DNA from: Mycolicibacterium tusciae
Lineage (GTDB): Bacteria > Actinomycetota > Actinomycetes > Mycobacteriales > Mycobacteriaceae
DNA: 64,000 nucleotides
Direction: 5' to 3'
Assembly (NCBI RefSeq): GCF_002086795.1
Contig: NZ_MVIM01000006.1
Location: forward strand, 1-64,000
Shown: positions 26,046 to 34,625 of the stretch, piece by piece
Layout: each line of letters starts with the position of its first letter
Position numbering within the stretch: position 1 is the stretch's first letter
Translations under genes and position numbers: made by a program
Notes under the pieces: model-generated
The model's database searches: none
Seen by the model: the letters and a program-made list of their open reading frames with translations, nothing else
Told to the model about the DNA's origin: nothing

Positions 26046-27326
26046 ATGGACATGAACGATATGGTCCTCGTCTCGGTGGACGATCATATGGTCGAGCCTC
26101 CTGGCCTGTTCGACAAGCACATACCGCCCAGGTACAAGGATGACGTTCCCAAGCTGATCCGACGCGAGGATGGCACCGACGCATGGGTTTTCGAGGGCGC
26201 GGAGGCCACCAACGTCGGCCTCAATGCTGTCGCAGGGCGTCCTCCAGACGAGTACGGCGCCGAGCCGACGAAACTTTCCGAGATCCGCGAAGGCTGTTAC
26301 AACATCGACGAGCGCATCCGGGACATGAACGCCAACGGGGTGGCCGCAGCACTAAACTTTCCGTCATTTCCGCAGTTCTGTGGTCAGTACTTCGCCCGCG
26401 CCAAAGACAAGGATCTCGGGCTCGCAGTGTTGCGCGCGTACAACGACTGGCATATCGACGAATGGTGCGGAGCATATCCAGGGCGAATGATTCCTCAAGC
26501 GCTGCCGCCGATCTGGGATCCGCAGCTGATGGCCGAGGAGGTGCGGCGCGCTGCGAGGAAGGGTTGCCACGCCGTTTCGTTCTCGGAGAACCCAACCAAG
26601 ATCGACTACCCGTCTCTGCACGATCCGCATTGGGATCCGTTCTGGCGGGCCTGCAGCGACGAGGGCACCATCGTCAATCTGCACATCGGTTCCTCCTCCA
26701 GCGTGGTGATCACATCAATCGATGCGCCGGTGGACACCATGATCACGCTTCAACCGATGAGCATCGTGCAAGCCGCGGCGGATCTGGTCTGGTCGCCGAT
26801 GCTGCGCAGGTTCCCAGATCTGCGGTTCGCGCTGTCGGAGGGCGGGATCGGCTGGGTACCGTACTTCTTGGAGCGCATCGACCGTGTCTACAAGACGCAC
26901 CGCGCGTGGACGCACCAGGACTTCGGGGACAAGACACCCAGCCAGGTCTTCCTGGAGCGGGTCGCGCTCTGTTTCATCGACGACGAGTTCGGGGTCGCCA
27001 ACCGCGACAAGCTGAACATGGACATGGTGACGTGGGAGTGCGACTACCCGCATTCGGACTCCACCTGGCCGCTGGCCCCGGAGACTCTCGACATCTACCT
27101 CGACGGCGTTCCCGATGACGACATCGACAAGATTACCCATGAGAATGCCTTGCGGCTGTACAACTTCGACATGTTCAATCACATTCCGAAGGAGCAGCTG
27201 ACCGTGGGCGCCCTGCGCGCCCAAGCCGAGGACGTCGATCTCGGCTTCCGGTCCTCGGAGCGGCTGAAGAAGGCAGGCACCGGCACCGTGACCGTGCTCG
27301 ACCTTGCCTCGAAGATCGCGACGTAG
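26046..27326 (+). CDS. amidohydrolase-2 family (metal-dependent TIM-barrel) protein
   Basis: 426 aa from ATG 26046 with AAGGAG 8 bases upstream. The N-terminal LVSVDDHMVEPPGLF matches the first metal-binding strand of the amidohydrolase-2/ACMSD-like group; later metal residues lie in NLHIGSSS and in WECDYPHSDSTWP. Mycobacteria have many such proteins next to acyl-CoA dehydrogenases, usually annotated as hydrolases or decarboxylases of cyclic intermediates; exact chemistry is not known. It may open or decarboxylate a ring product of the pathway encoded by this operon. Confidence 0.85.
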   Translation: MDMNDMVLVSVDDHMVEPPGLFDKHIPPRYKDDVPKLIRREDGTDAWVFEGAEATNVGLNAVAGRPPDEYGAEPTKLSEIREGCYNIDERIRDMNANGVAAALNFPSFPQFCGQYFARAKDKDLGLAVLRAYNDWHIDEWCGAYPGRMIPQALPPIWDPQLMAEEVRRAARKGCHAVSFSENPTKIDYPSLHDPHWDPFWRACSDEGTIVNLHIGSSSSVVITSIDAPVDTMITLQPMSIVQAAADLVWSPMLRRFPDLRFALSEGGIGWVPYFLERIDRVYKTHRAWTHQDFGDKTPSQVFLERVALCFIDDEFGVANRDKLNMDMVTWECDYPHSDSTWPLAPETLDIYLDGVPDDDIDKITHENALRLYNFDMFNHIPKEQLTVGALRAQAEDVDLGFRSSERLKKAGTGTVTVLDLASKIAT

Positions 27327-27337
27327 TCGAGGCGTTC

Positions 27338-27979
27338 GTGGACATCGACCAACTCCTCACGACGACGAGGTCCGCACGCAAGGCACTGGATCTCCAGACT
27401 CCTGTCGACCTGGACGAGATTCGCGAGTGCCTGCGGATCGCGTTGCATGCACCGAATGGTTCGAACCAGCAGGCGTGGCGGTGGATGGTTGTGACCGAAC
27501 CCTCGCTTCGGGCGCGAATCGCCGAGCTGTATCGCGAGACCTACCTCGGCAAGGTTGGTGGGCAGCTGATCGCCGAGTTGATGCCCTCGGGCACCTCCGA
27601 AGCCAGATTGATGTCATCGACGGAGTTCCTGGTCGAGAATCTGCACGAGGTGCCGGTGCTGGTCATCCCGTGCTACGAGCCCAGCTACCCGCGAACCGAC
27701 GGTGATGAATCCTTCTACCTGGCCACCCTTTACGGATCGATCTTCCCCGCCGTGTGGAACTTCCAGCTCGCACTGCACTCGCGTGGGTACGGCACCTGCA
27801 TCACGACGATGCACCTCGAGTACGAGCGGGAAGTAGGCGAACTGCTGGGGATACCCGCGACGTTCGTCCAGGGCTGCCTGCTTCCCGTCGCGAAGTTGCA
27901 CACCGGACGCACGTTCGCACCAACGCCTCGTCGCGATCTGGACGAGGTCATCTCCGTCGACGAATGGGGTAGCCAATGA
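27338..27979 (+). CDS. nitroreductase-family flavoprotein
   Basis: 213 aa, GTG start, 11 bases after the amidohydrolase. The FMN signature is TTRSARKALD near residue 8, followed by LRIALHAPNGSNQQAWRW near 31, then TLYGSIFPAVWNFQLALHSRGYGTC near 130. FMN enzymes of this type reduce nitro, quinone or enone groups with NAD(P)H. In this operon it could reduce a conjugated intermediate. It overlaps the next gene by 4 bases. Confidence 0.88.
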   Translation: MDIDQLLTTTRSARKALDLQTPVDLDEIRECLRIALHAPNGSNQQAWRWMVVTEPSLRARIAELYRETYLGKVGGQLIAELMPSGTSEARLMSSTEFLVENLHEVPVLVIPCYEPSYPRTDGDESFYLATLYGSIFPAVWNFQLALHSRGYGTCITTMHLEYEREVGELLGIPATFVQGCLLPVAKLHTGRTFAPTPRRDLDEVISVDEWGSQ

Positions 27980-28530
27980 CGAGCGACGTCGATCTGCGGG
28001 AACGGATCACTCGTCTCGAGGACCGTGCCGCGATCCAGGACTGCATGCAGAGGTATGCCCGGGGTATGGACCGGCGCGATCGCGAGTTACTTCGATCGGC
28101 GTATCACGACGGCGCCGTCGACGACCACGTCGGATTCATCGGCGAGGTCGACGACTTCATCGATTGGGCCTTCGCGTACCACTCCACTCAAACTCGCTAC
28201 CAGCACTACCTGCTCAACCACACCGTCGAACTCAACGGAGACGAAGCACATTCCGAGACCTACTACCTCTTCGTGGGGACCGACCGCGAGCCCGCCAACC
28301 ATGTGACTGTCTCGGGCGGACGCTACGTGGATCGCCTCCAGCGACGCGACGGACGGTGGGCGATCGTCGACCGGGTATGTGTCGTCGAGTGGAACGCGGA
28401 GTCGACGTCGTTCATCACCGACGAGGTGATTGCCATGATGGCGGACTCCATGAAAGTGGCCACGCACGATAAGACGGACCCCTCCTATGACCGACCGTTG
28501 GTCGCGTCGCGGGCGGCCGCACCCTCGTGA
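27976..28530 (+). CDS. SnoaL/NTF2-like small-fold protein
   Basis: 184 aa, ATG overlapping the previous stop. The N-terminus RITRLEDRAAIQDCMQRYARGMDRRDRELL is the classic SnoaL-like opening, followed by a cone-shaped alpha+beta barrel. Members act as isomerases, hydratases or dehydratases, or only bind ligand. Asp in the YHDGAVDDHVG segment could be catalytic. It is the last gene of the plus-strand catabolic operon; the 104-base gap that follows ends at the tandem TetR gene. Confidence 0.82.
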   Translation: MTSDVDLRERITRLEDRAAIQDCMQRYARGMDRRDRELLRSAYHDGAVDDHVGFIGEVDDFIDWAFAYHSTQTRYQHYLLNHTVELNGDEAHSETYYLFVGTDREPANHVTVSGGRYVDRLQRRDGRWAIVDRVCVVEWNAESTSFITDEVIAMMADSMKVATHDKTDPSYDRPLVASRAAAPS

Positions 28531-28634
28531 GCGCCCCTTCCGAATTGCGGCATCCCCGCAGTTCGAGCGGTAGTCGGTAGGATCTCGTACCAGTTGTCGG
28601 AGCCGACGACGCCAGGAAGGGTACAGAGTTAGCG

Positions 28635-29978
28635 ATGGCCAATGCCGACGCCGTGAAGCGGAGTTCCAAACGGAGCGGGCCCCCGGTTAAGAAGGGTCAG
28701 CGCGCCGCGAAACTCACCGCCGTCACCGACCAGCCAACAGTCGATGCGACGCGGCGTACGGAAATCCTCAAGACCGCGAATTCTGTCATCGCCACAACGG
28801 GTCTTCGGACCTCGCTGCAGCAGATCGCCGACGCTGCGGGCATCCTCGCGGGCAGCCTCTACCACCACTTCGACTCCAAGGAAGCCATCCTCGTCGAGCT
28901 GATCAGGCGCTATCACGCAGACCTGGACCGCGTCGGCGAGTCGGCATTGGCACGTCTCGATGCGCCGGACCCCCGCCCCGTCGCCGAGCAGATCACCGAG
29001 CTCGGATGTGAGATCGCCCGCTGCGCAGTCGAGCATCGGGCGGCGCTGCAGATGTCGTTCTACGAGGGTCCCAGCTCGGACCCCGAACTCATGGAATTGA
29101 CGAAGCGCCCGCCGTCAACGATCCAGGCCGCGATGTTGCAGGCGCTTCGGGCCGGTCGCTGGAGCGGATACATCCGATCCGACCTTGACCTTCCCACCCT
29201 GGCCGACCGGGTGTGCCAGAGCATGTTGCATGTTGGCCTGGACGTCATCCGGCACAAGGCATCGGCAGACGAACTCGCCAGGCTGAAAAGCCACATCACT
29301 CTCGAGGGTCTGGCAGTCGACATGCCCCTCGACACGGACCTGGACAAGTCGAAGGCGTTCGCGGCCGCTGAAGAAGTGATCAAGAGTTGGGTTGACACCG
29401 AAGACGACAGCGATCTCAAGGCGGCCCACGTGCGGGCCGTTGCCCGCTCCGAGTTCGGCCGCCGCGGGTACGAGATGACGACCATTCGCGACATCGCGTC
29501 CGCCGCGGGGCTGGGGACCGGCACGGTGTACCGCGTCATCGGCTCGAAAGACGAGCTGCTGATGTCGATCATGCTGGAGTTCGGACACAAGGTCGGCGGC
29601 GCGTGGACGGAGATCGTGCGAACAGATGCCACCACGGTCGAGAAGCTTGATGCGTTGAGCTGGTTGAACATCAACGCGCTCGATCAGTTCCCTGACGAGT
29701 TTCGGATCCAGCTGGCGTGGCTGCGTCATACGCCTCCGGATACCTCCAATCCCGCGTGGTCGTTCACCACCCGGATTCGGCAGATGAAAGCCCTACTCTC
29801 CGAAGGAATTCGCGCCGGCGAGATACGTAACGGCAGTCCGGCTGCCGAAGTGCTGGCCCGGTGCATCATCGGTGAGCAGTGGATTCCGGAGAACATCCTT
29901 CAACAGATCGGTACGCGGAACGCGTTGATCCTCGCCCGTGACACCACCTTGCGGGGCATCAGCGTCCGCGAGTCGTGA
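28635..29978 (+). CDS. tandem-TetR regulator with two DNA-binding domains (Mce3R-like)
   Basis: 447 aa, about twice a TetR protein. A Lys/Arg-rich leader (residues 1-35) precedes the first HTH (about 58-82, LQQIADAAGILAGSLYHHFDSK), a ligand domain, then a second HTH (about 270-305, TIRDIASAAGLGTGTVYRVIGSK) with a second ligand domain. Mycobacterial Mce3R has this double architecture and represses lipid-degradation genes. It lies just downstream of the acyl-CoA dehydrogenase operon and upstream of another TetR. It is a good candidate for the protein that binds GAACAANNNTTAGG sites, but this is inference. A possible -10 (TAGGAT) is at about 28578. Confidence 0.9.
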   Translation: MANADAVKRSSKRSGPPVKKGQRAAKLTAVTDQPTVDATRRTEILKTANSVIATTGLRTSLQQIADAAGILAGSLYHHFDSKEAILVELIRRYHADLDRVGESALARLDAPDPRPVAEQITELGCEIARCAVEHRAALQMSFYEGPSSDPELMELTKRPPSTIQAAMLQALRAGRWSGYIRSDLDLPTLADRVCQSMLHVGLDVIRHKASADELARLKSHITLEGLAVDMPLDTDLDKSKAFAAAEEVIKSWVDTEDDSDLKAAHVRAVARSEFGRRGYEMTTIRDIASAAGLGTGTVYRVIGSKDELLMSIMLEFGHKVGGAWTEIVRTDATTVEKLDALSWLNINALDQFPDEFRIQLAWLRHTPPDTSNPAWSFTTRIRQMKALLSEGIRAGEIRNGSPAAEVLARCIIGEQWIPENILQQIGTRNALILARDTTLRGISVRES

Positions 29979-30042
29979 CGCCGACGGCGTCGGCCGCAGG
30001 CGCCCTGCAGACCGAATCGCTCGTTAGGCTGTCCGGACTGCG

Positions 30043-30711
30043 ATGAGACGAAAACCAAACGTCGAGGCTCGCCGGCGCGAACTCTGCGACGCGGCGATAG
30101 AACTGTTGGCGCAAGACGGCGCACGCGGGCTGACCCATCTGCGGGTCGACCGACGCGCCGGGGTCGCCGACGGTACGACGTCCTTCTACTACCAAACTCG
30201 TTCGGCGCTGCTTCGTGGCGCGGTCGACCGTGTGGTGTCACAGGACGTCGCCGACTTCACCGCCGCGATGACCGCCGCCAAAGAAGCGGAAGACGATCAA
30301 GCCGAGACCCTGTTGTCGAGACTCGCATCGCAGGCGATGCGGACGGGTATCGAACCCGAAAGATCCCGAGCACGAGCGCGATTCGAACTCATGATGATCG
30401 CGGCCCGCGACCAGGAACTGGGTGCGGTGTTTGAGGGATTGATGGATACGTTCCGAGCGATCGGTGAAGAAGCGGTGGCGCAGGTGCAGCCCGCGGGTGA
30501 ACCGCTCGATCGTGAACTGATCCGCGAACAGGCGGTTGCGGTCATCAACTTCCTGGGCGGCTTTCTGTTCCGGCTCGCCAGCGGCATCGCCGAAATCGAG
30601 ACGGCAGATGAACTCGAGGCGTACCTCTACGCGGTGATCGCCGGTGTCGCCGCCGAACACCCGCGGCTTCGCTCGGCCGGCGCCGCCGCTAAGCGCTCCC
30701 GCCGGGGTTGA
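30043..30711 (+). CDS. TetR-family transcriptional regulator
   Basis: 222 aa. The HTH is at about residues 8-50 (RRRELCDAAIELLAQDGARGLTHLRV then GVADGTTSFYYQTRSALL). The DNA-recognition helix GTTSFYYQT and the RREEL-like start resemble regulators of fatty-acid or drug-response genes, but no target is assigned. TTAGGCT about 18 bases before the ATG could provide the -10. Its 3' end overlaps the end of the convergent alcohol dehydrogenase gene by 23 bases, so mutual transcriptional interference is possible. Confidence 0.88.
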   Translation: MRRKPNVEARRRELCDAAIELLAQDGARGLTHLRVDRRAGVADGTTSFYYQTRSALLRGAVDRVVSQDVADFTAAMTAAKEAEDDQAETLLSRLASQAMRTGIEPERSRARARFELMMIAARDQELGAVFEGLMDTFRAIGEEAVAQVQPAGEPLDRELIREQAVAVINFLGGFLFRLASGIAEIETADELEAYLYAVIAGVAAEHPRLRSAGAAAKRSRRG

Positions 30712-31681
30712 CCAAGACGCGTCCATGTACGCCGGCGGCACGCACGAGGTCGAATGCGTCCCCGATCCTGTCGAGACTCAGTATCGGACCGATCATCGGT
30801 GTCGGGTCGATCGCGCCGCCGGCGAAGGCAGCGATGGTCTCCCGGAATTCATCCGGCCGGTAGCAGACCGAGAATCTGATGGTCAGCTCTTTGAGCAGTG
30901 CGGTTATGGGTTCGATCGGCATGGGTTGGTCGCACGCTCCGGTTATCACAATGCGCCCGAACGCGCGCAGCGCAGCCTGACAAACCTGCAGCAATTCGGG
31001 GCGCCCGACGCACTCGATCGCGACGTCGTAGGCGCCGGTTTCGACATCGGAGGCGGACGCTGCCACATCGGTTGCGCCCATCGCGACGGCCGAATCTCGT
31101 CGGCGCGCATCGGGATCCACGACCGTTATGCGCTGCGCTCCCGTCTCGCGCGCCCACGCCGTGGTCGTCAGGCCGACGCCTCCGGCGCCGACCACCAGCA
31201 CGGACTCGCCCTCAGCCAGTTCGGCGGTGTGCACACCGTGCAAGCCGACCGCGAATGGTTCCACGAGCGCCGCATAAGTGCCGGGGAGGTCGTCGGGCAG
31301 TCTGAACGAGTGGCGCGCAGGCGCAGCGGCGAACTCGGCGAACCCACCCCGGTCGGGTCCCATCCCCAAGTACCGGGTCGCAGCGCAGTGCGCAACGGTC
31401 CCCGCAGCGCAGGCCGCACACGATCCGCATGAGATCACCGGCAGCACGGCGACGTTGGATCCCACTTGATGTCCCTTGACCCCGGCCCCGACCGCCACCA
31501 CCTCGCCGCCGAGTTCGTGGCCCATCACCATGCCTGCAGGCATATAGGGCTGCGCTTTGATATCCGAGCCGCAGACACCGCAGGCGGCGACTCGAATGAT
31601 CAACTCCTGCGGGCCCGGTGTCGGGTCGGGTACCTCCACGATGTCGAAGCCGTGTCGCTCATTCGTCACCGCGATCTTCAC
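30689..31681 (-). CDS. zinc-dependent alcohol dehydrogenase (MDR family)
   Basis: 330 aa. The catalytic zinc site is CGVCGSD (Cys near 34) with GHELGGEV (His near 54), and the structural zinc lobe has four Cys in CGSCAACAAGTVAHC. The NAD fold is VLVVGAGGVGLTT near 162. It oxidises an alcohol or polyol, or reduces a ketone. Its ATG overlaps the stop of the sulfotransferase by 4 bases, so both are on one transcript started near 32860. The 3' end overlaps the convergent TetR gene. Confidence 0.9.
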   Translation of the reverse strand: MKIAVTNERHGFDIVEVPDPTPGPQELIIRVAACGVCGSDIKAQPYMPAGMVMGHELGGEVVAVGAGVKGHQVGSNVAVLPVISCGSCAACAAGTVAHCAATRYLGMGPDRGGFAEFAAAPARHSFRLPDDLPGTYAALVEPFAVGLHGVHTAELAEGESVLVVGAGGVGLTTTAWARETGAQRITVVDPDARRRDSAVAMGATDVAASASDVETGAYDVAIECVGRPELLQVCQAALRAFGRIVITGACDQPMPIEPITALLKELTIRFSVCYRPDEFRETIAAFAGGAIDPTPMIGPILSLDRIGDAFDLVRAAGVHGRVLVNPGGSA

Positions 31682-32853
31682 GCGTCCTCCAGTTCCACAT
31701 CGAAGGTCGAGAGGTACTCGTCGAAGATGGGCTCCAGGTCGCCACGCGTCACGCCGGAGCCCTCGAGCGAGTAGGGCTGCGCACCGTGGCGGTCCTGCGG
31801 ATTCCGTTGCAGCCAGCCGACGATCGCCTGCTCGGTCGACGGGGTCAGCTCGTCGCCGGCCCAGTCGTAGAGCGAGCGCATCACGCCGACCGGATCACGC
31901 ATCAGTTCGGAGTAGTGCAGGTCGAAGAATCGGTGGTCGCCAATGCGCTTCCTGGTCAGCATCGGCCGTTCGACGTGCGCACGGAGCTGACGCAGCACGT
32001 TCGGCACCACATCGCAGGCGTCGGCGCCGAGCACGGCGCGCGAGAGGTAGTTCAGACGGAGGAACGACGCGGTGGACTTGAAGGGGTCACGGTGTGCCCA
32101 CACCAGGCGCGCATCGGGAAACTCCTTCAACAGTGCCTCGATGTGAACCGCGTGCGACGGCATCTTGAGCGACCAACAACCGGACGCTCGCGACTGCAAC
32201 AACTGCAGCACCGCCCTCTCGTATGCGTAGGCGCTGGTCATGTCGGCCTCGAGTAGCCAGTCGGCGTACACGGCGTTCGGCATGAAGGCCTCCCACAGGT
32301 AGGCTTTGAAGTCCTGCCCCTGAACGAAAATGCACTCAGTCGGGCCGTCGGCCTCGTCCCAGTGCACGAGCGGGATGTTTGCCGCCTTAAGCCCCTCGGC
32401 AAGGACCTTGAGCTCGGCCTTCTTCTTCAGGCACCGCGGATCGGTGTACAGCGTGTCCGCCGTCGAGGGTGGCACCGAATCTTCGGCCTCCCACGTCAAC
32501 AACGATCGCCGCATCGGATCCTGGTCGAGCAGATAGCTGGCCAGCGAGGTACCGGTACGCGGAAGTCCCAGCACGACAAGCGGACGTTCGACACACTCGT
32601 CGGTGACCTCGGGGTGCGCCTTCAGGTAGTCGACGATGCGCAGCCGGTTCCACAAAGCGTCGACGAACTGGCCGTACACGTAGCCGCGTCCGCCCTCGGT
32701 TGCGGCAGGTGCCGACTCCACCGATGCGACAAGCACCTCCAGTCCCTCACGCCATCCGTCGGCGCCGAAGTCGTCGAGACCGGCACGCTCGCACGCCGCG
32801 GTGACGAGTCGCTCGACATCGTCGTTGTGCTGACCAATCTTCGCTGCCGTCAT
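31678..32853 (-). CDS. sulfotransferase family protein (PAPS-dependent type)
   Basis: 391 aa from ATG 32853. The PAPS-binding loop is PLVVLGLPRTGTSL near 97, and the 3'-phosphate segment is RLVWAHRDPFKSTASFLRL near 250. These enzymes move sulfate from PAPS to an alcohol or amine; mycobacterial members of this Sulfotransfer_3 type are mostly uncharacterised. TATAGT at 32869-32864 lies 10 bases before the ATG and no ribosome site is seen, so the mRNA is nearly leaderless. It is divergent from the MBL hydrolase across the 32880 motif, and coupled to the alcohol dehydrogenase. Confidence 0.85.
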   Translation of the reverse strand: MTAAKIGQHNDDVERLVTAACERAGLDDFGADGWREGLEVLVASVESAPAATEGGRGYVYGQFVDALWNRLRIVDYLKAHPEVTDECVERPLVVLGLPRTGTSLASYLLDQDPMRRSLLTWEAEDSVPPSTADTLYTDPRCLKKKAELKVLAEGLKAANIPLVHWDEADGPTECIFVQGQDFKAYLWEAFMPNAVYADWLLEADMTSAYAYERAVLQLLQSRASGCWSLKMPSHAVHIEALLKEFPDARLVWAHRDPFKSTASFLRLNYLSRAVLGADACDVVPNVLRQLRAHVERPMLTRKRIGDHRFFDLHYSELMRDPVGVMRSLYDWAGDELTPSTEQAIVGWLQRNPQDRHGAQPYSLEGSGVTRGDLEPIFDEYLSTFDVELEDA

Positions 32854-32879
32854 GCCCGCAGAGACTATACGACCATAGA

Positions 32880-32893
32880 GAACAAATGTTAGG
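32880..32893 (+). promoter_or_regulatory. GAACAANNNTTAGG motif, copy 3
   Basis: GAACAAATGTTAGG on the plus strand, with a palindromic core AACA-AA-TGTT. It is 26 bases from the sulfotransferase ATG and 31 bases from the MBL hydrolase GTG, so it can control both divergent operons. Confidence 0.6.
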
Positions 32894-32924
32894 TTGTTGT
32901 GAAACTCGTTCCGGAGGGGCAACT

Positions 32925-34157
32925 GTGGCGCAATCGCTGGACTCGCTGGTGAAGCAGGGAGAGGGCGACCAACACGCCGTCGATCTCGGCGATGGCATCT
33001 TCATGTCGCGCAATATCGCCAACAGCTATCTCGTCACCTCGCCGGAGGGCGACGTCCTGATCAACACCGGCACGCACTTCGAGGCCGATGGCATCAAGGA
33101 GCGTTTCGCGAAGGTCTCAAGCGGTCCCCTGCGCGTGGTCACCTTCACCCAGGGGCACCCCGACCATGTCGGCGGCTGGGATTGGTTCAACGACCCTGGG
33201 GTTGAGACGATCGCACAGGCCAACCACGGCGACGTGCGTGAATACTGGCGCAATCTGCATCCGTTCTACGTCCGGCGCATCATGAAACTCTGGGGCGCAT
33301 TCATGGATGTCGCGTCGAGCGCAGCAGACATGCCTCCCGAACCGGTCCTCACCTCGTCCTTCATCGACAACCACGCATTCGAAGTGGGGGGACGCCGATT
33401 CGAGCTCTACTCAACCCCCGGCGGCGAGACCACGGACGCGCTCGCCGTCTGGATGCCCGAACACCGCACCGCCTTTATCGGCAACCTGATGGGGCCCTTC
33501 TTCGGACACGTGCCGAACCTTTACACGTTGCGCGGGGACAAGATCCGCAGCGCAATGGCGTTCATTCATTCGGTCGACCGCATCATCGCGCTGCGCCCGC
33601 AGATCCTCGTCAACGGGCACGAAGCGTTCCGTGGTGCCGACGAGATCGAAGCCACGATGACCAAGGTCCGGGACGCCACGAAGTACCTCCGCGACCGCAC
33701 TATCGACGGAATGAACAACGGCCACGATCTATGGACCCTGATGGGCGATGTGGCACTGCCCTCGGATCTTTCGATTCCCCAGGTACACGGGAAGGTGCCC
33801 TGGATCGTTCGATCGATCTGGGAGGAACACGTCGGGTGGTTCCGTTACGAATCGACGACCGAACTCTACGACGTGCCCGCGTCTGCGGTGTGGCCCGACG
33901 TCGTCGAATTGGCCGGCGGTACTACCGCTTTGCTTGAACGCGCGAAGGCCCACGTTGACGGCGGCCGCCCGCTTCGTGCGCTGCACCTCACGGACATCAT
34001 TCTGTCGCAGGCGCCAGATGACAGAGCCGCATCAACTGTGAAACGGGACGCGCTGCAGCAGCTGCTCGCCGCCGCAGACGGCGAGAAGAACCACAGCGAG
34101 TTGCAATGGCTTCAGCAGGAGCTGAACGCCGCCAAGGCCGACGAGGAGAAGAAGTGA
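32925..34157 (+). CDS. metallo-beta-lactamase-fold hydrolase, alkylsulfatase-like, with changed metal motif
   Basis: 410 aa from GTG 32925 (GGAGGGG 5 bases upstream); a frame from 32886 is less likely because it starts inside the 32880 motif. N-terminal MBL domain: VLINTGTHFEADGIK, then TQGHPDHVGG at 75-84, where the usual HxHxDH is QxHxDH (Gln76, His78, Asp80, His81). Further marks are STPGGETTDAL, AFIGNLMGPFFGHVPN and PQILVNGHEAFRG. The C-terminal half (DLWTLMGDV, HVGWFRYESTTELY) matches alkylsulfatase dimerisation/SCP-like domains. It may cleave sulfate esters, but loss of one ligand makes that uncertain. Confidence 0.82.
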   Translation: MAQSLDSLVKQGEGDQHAVDLGDGIFMSRNIANSYLVTSPEGDVLINTGTHFEADGIKERFAKVSSGPLRVVTFTQGHPDHVGGWDWFNDPGVETIAQANHGDVREYWRNLHPFYVRRIMKLWGAFMDVASSAADMPPEPVLTSSFIDNHAFEVGGRRFELYSTPGGETTDALAVWMPEHRTAFIGNLMGPFFGHVPNLYTLRGDKIRSAMAFIHSVDRIIALRPQILVNGHEAFRGADEIEATMTKVRDATKYLRDRTIDGMNNGHDLWTLMGDVALPSDLSIPQVHGKVPWIVRSIWEEHVGWFRYESTTELYDVPASAVWPDVVELAGGTTALLERAKAHVDGGRPLRALHLTDIILSQAPDDRAASTVKRDALQQLLAAADGEKNHSELQWLQQELNAAKADEEKK

Positions 34158-34618
34158 AACCCGAGAACCTCTACCACAGTGGGATCATCGTCGACGACTT
34201 CGACAAAACCCTCGAATGGTTCACCGCGGTGGCGGGTTACGAGTGGACCGATGTGGTCTCGGTCGACCAGGTCGCCGTGACTCCCGAGGGTGAGATCACG
34301 ATTCCGATGCGGATGGCGTACTCAAAGTCCGAACCCCGGCTGGAGATCATTCAGACGATCCCCGGCACCATATGGGAGCCGGCCGACTCCGGTGTCCACC
34401 ACATCGGCTACTGGTCTGACGACGTCGAGGCAGACGTCGAGACGCTCGAGGCGAACGGATGGGCGGTGGAGGTCAAATCGTATATTCCCGATGATTCGCG
34501 CAAGCTGCTGTGGGCGTACTGCAAAGGGCCCGGAGGTCCACGCATCGAGCTGGTCGGCCAAGCGATGAAACCGTTTATGGACTACTGGTTTTCGCTGGTC
34601 GATGGCGAACCCCAGTGA
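34154..34618 (+). CDS. VOC-family (glyoxalase-fold) protein
   Basis: 154 aa from GTG 34154, overlapping the previous stop (GTGA), with GAGGAG about 5 bases upstream. The fold is paired beta-alpha-beta-beta-beta modules: NLYHSGIIVDDFDKTLEWF at the N-terminus and VHHIGYWSDDVEADVETLE near 85. His8, His87 and Glu-containing ends of strands can form a metal site as in methylmalonyl-CoA epimerase or dioxygenases. Likely an isomerase, epimerase or lyase of the pathway. The next gene starts just after it. Confidence 0.82.
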   Translation: MKPENLYHSGIIVDDFDKTLEWFTAVAGYEWTDVVSVDQVAVTPEGEITIPMRMAYSKSEPRLEIIQTIPGTIWEPADSGVHHIGYWSDDVEADVETLEANGWAVEVKSYIPDDSRKLLWAYCKGPGGPRIELVGQAMKPFMDYWFSLVDGEPQ

Positions 34619-34625
34619 CGCGGCG

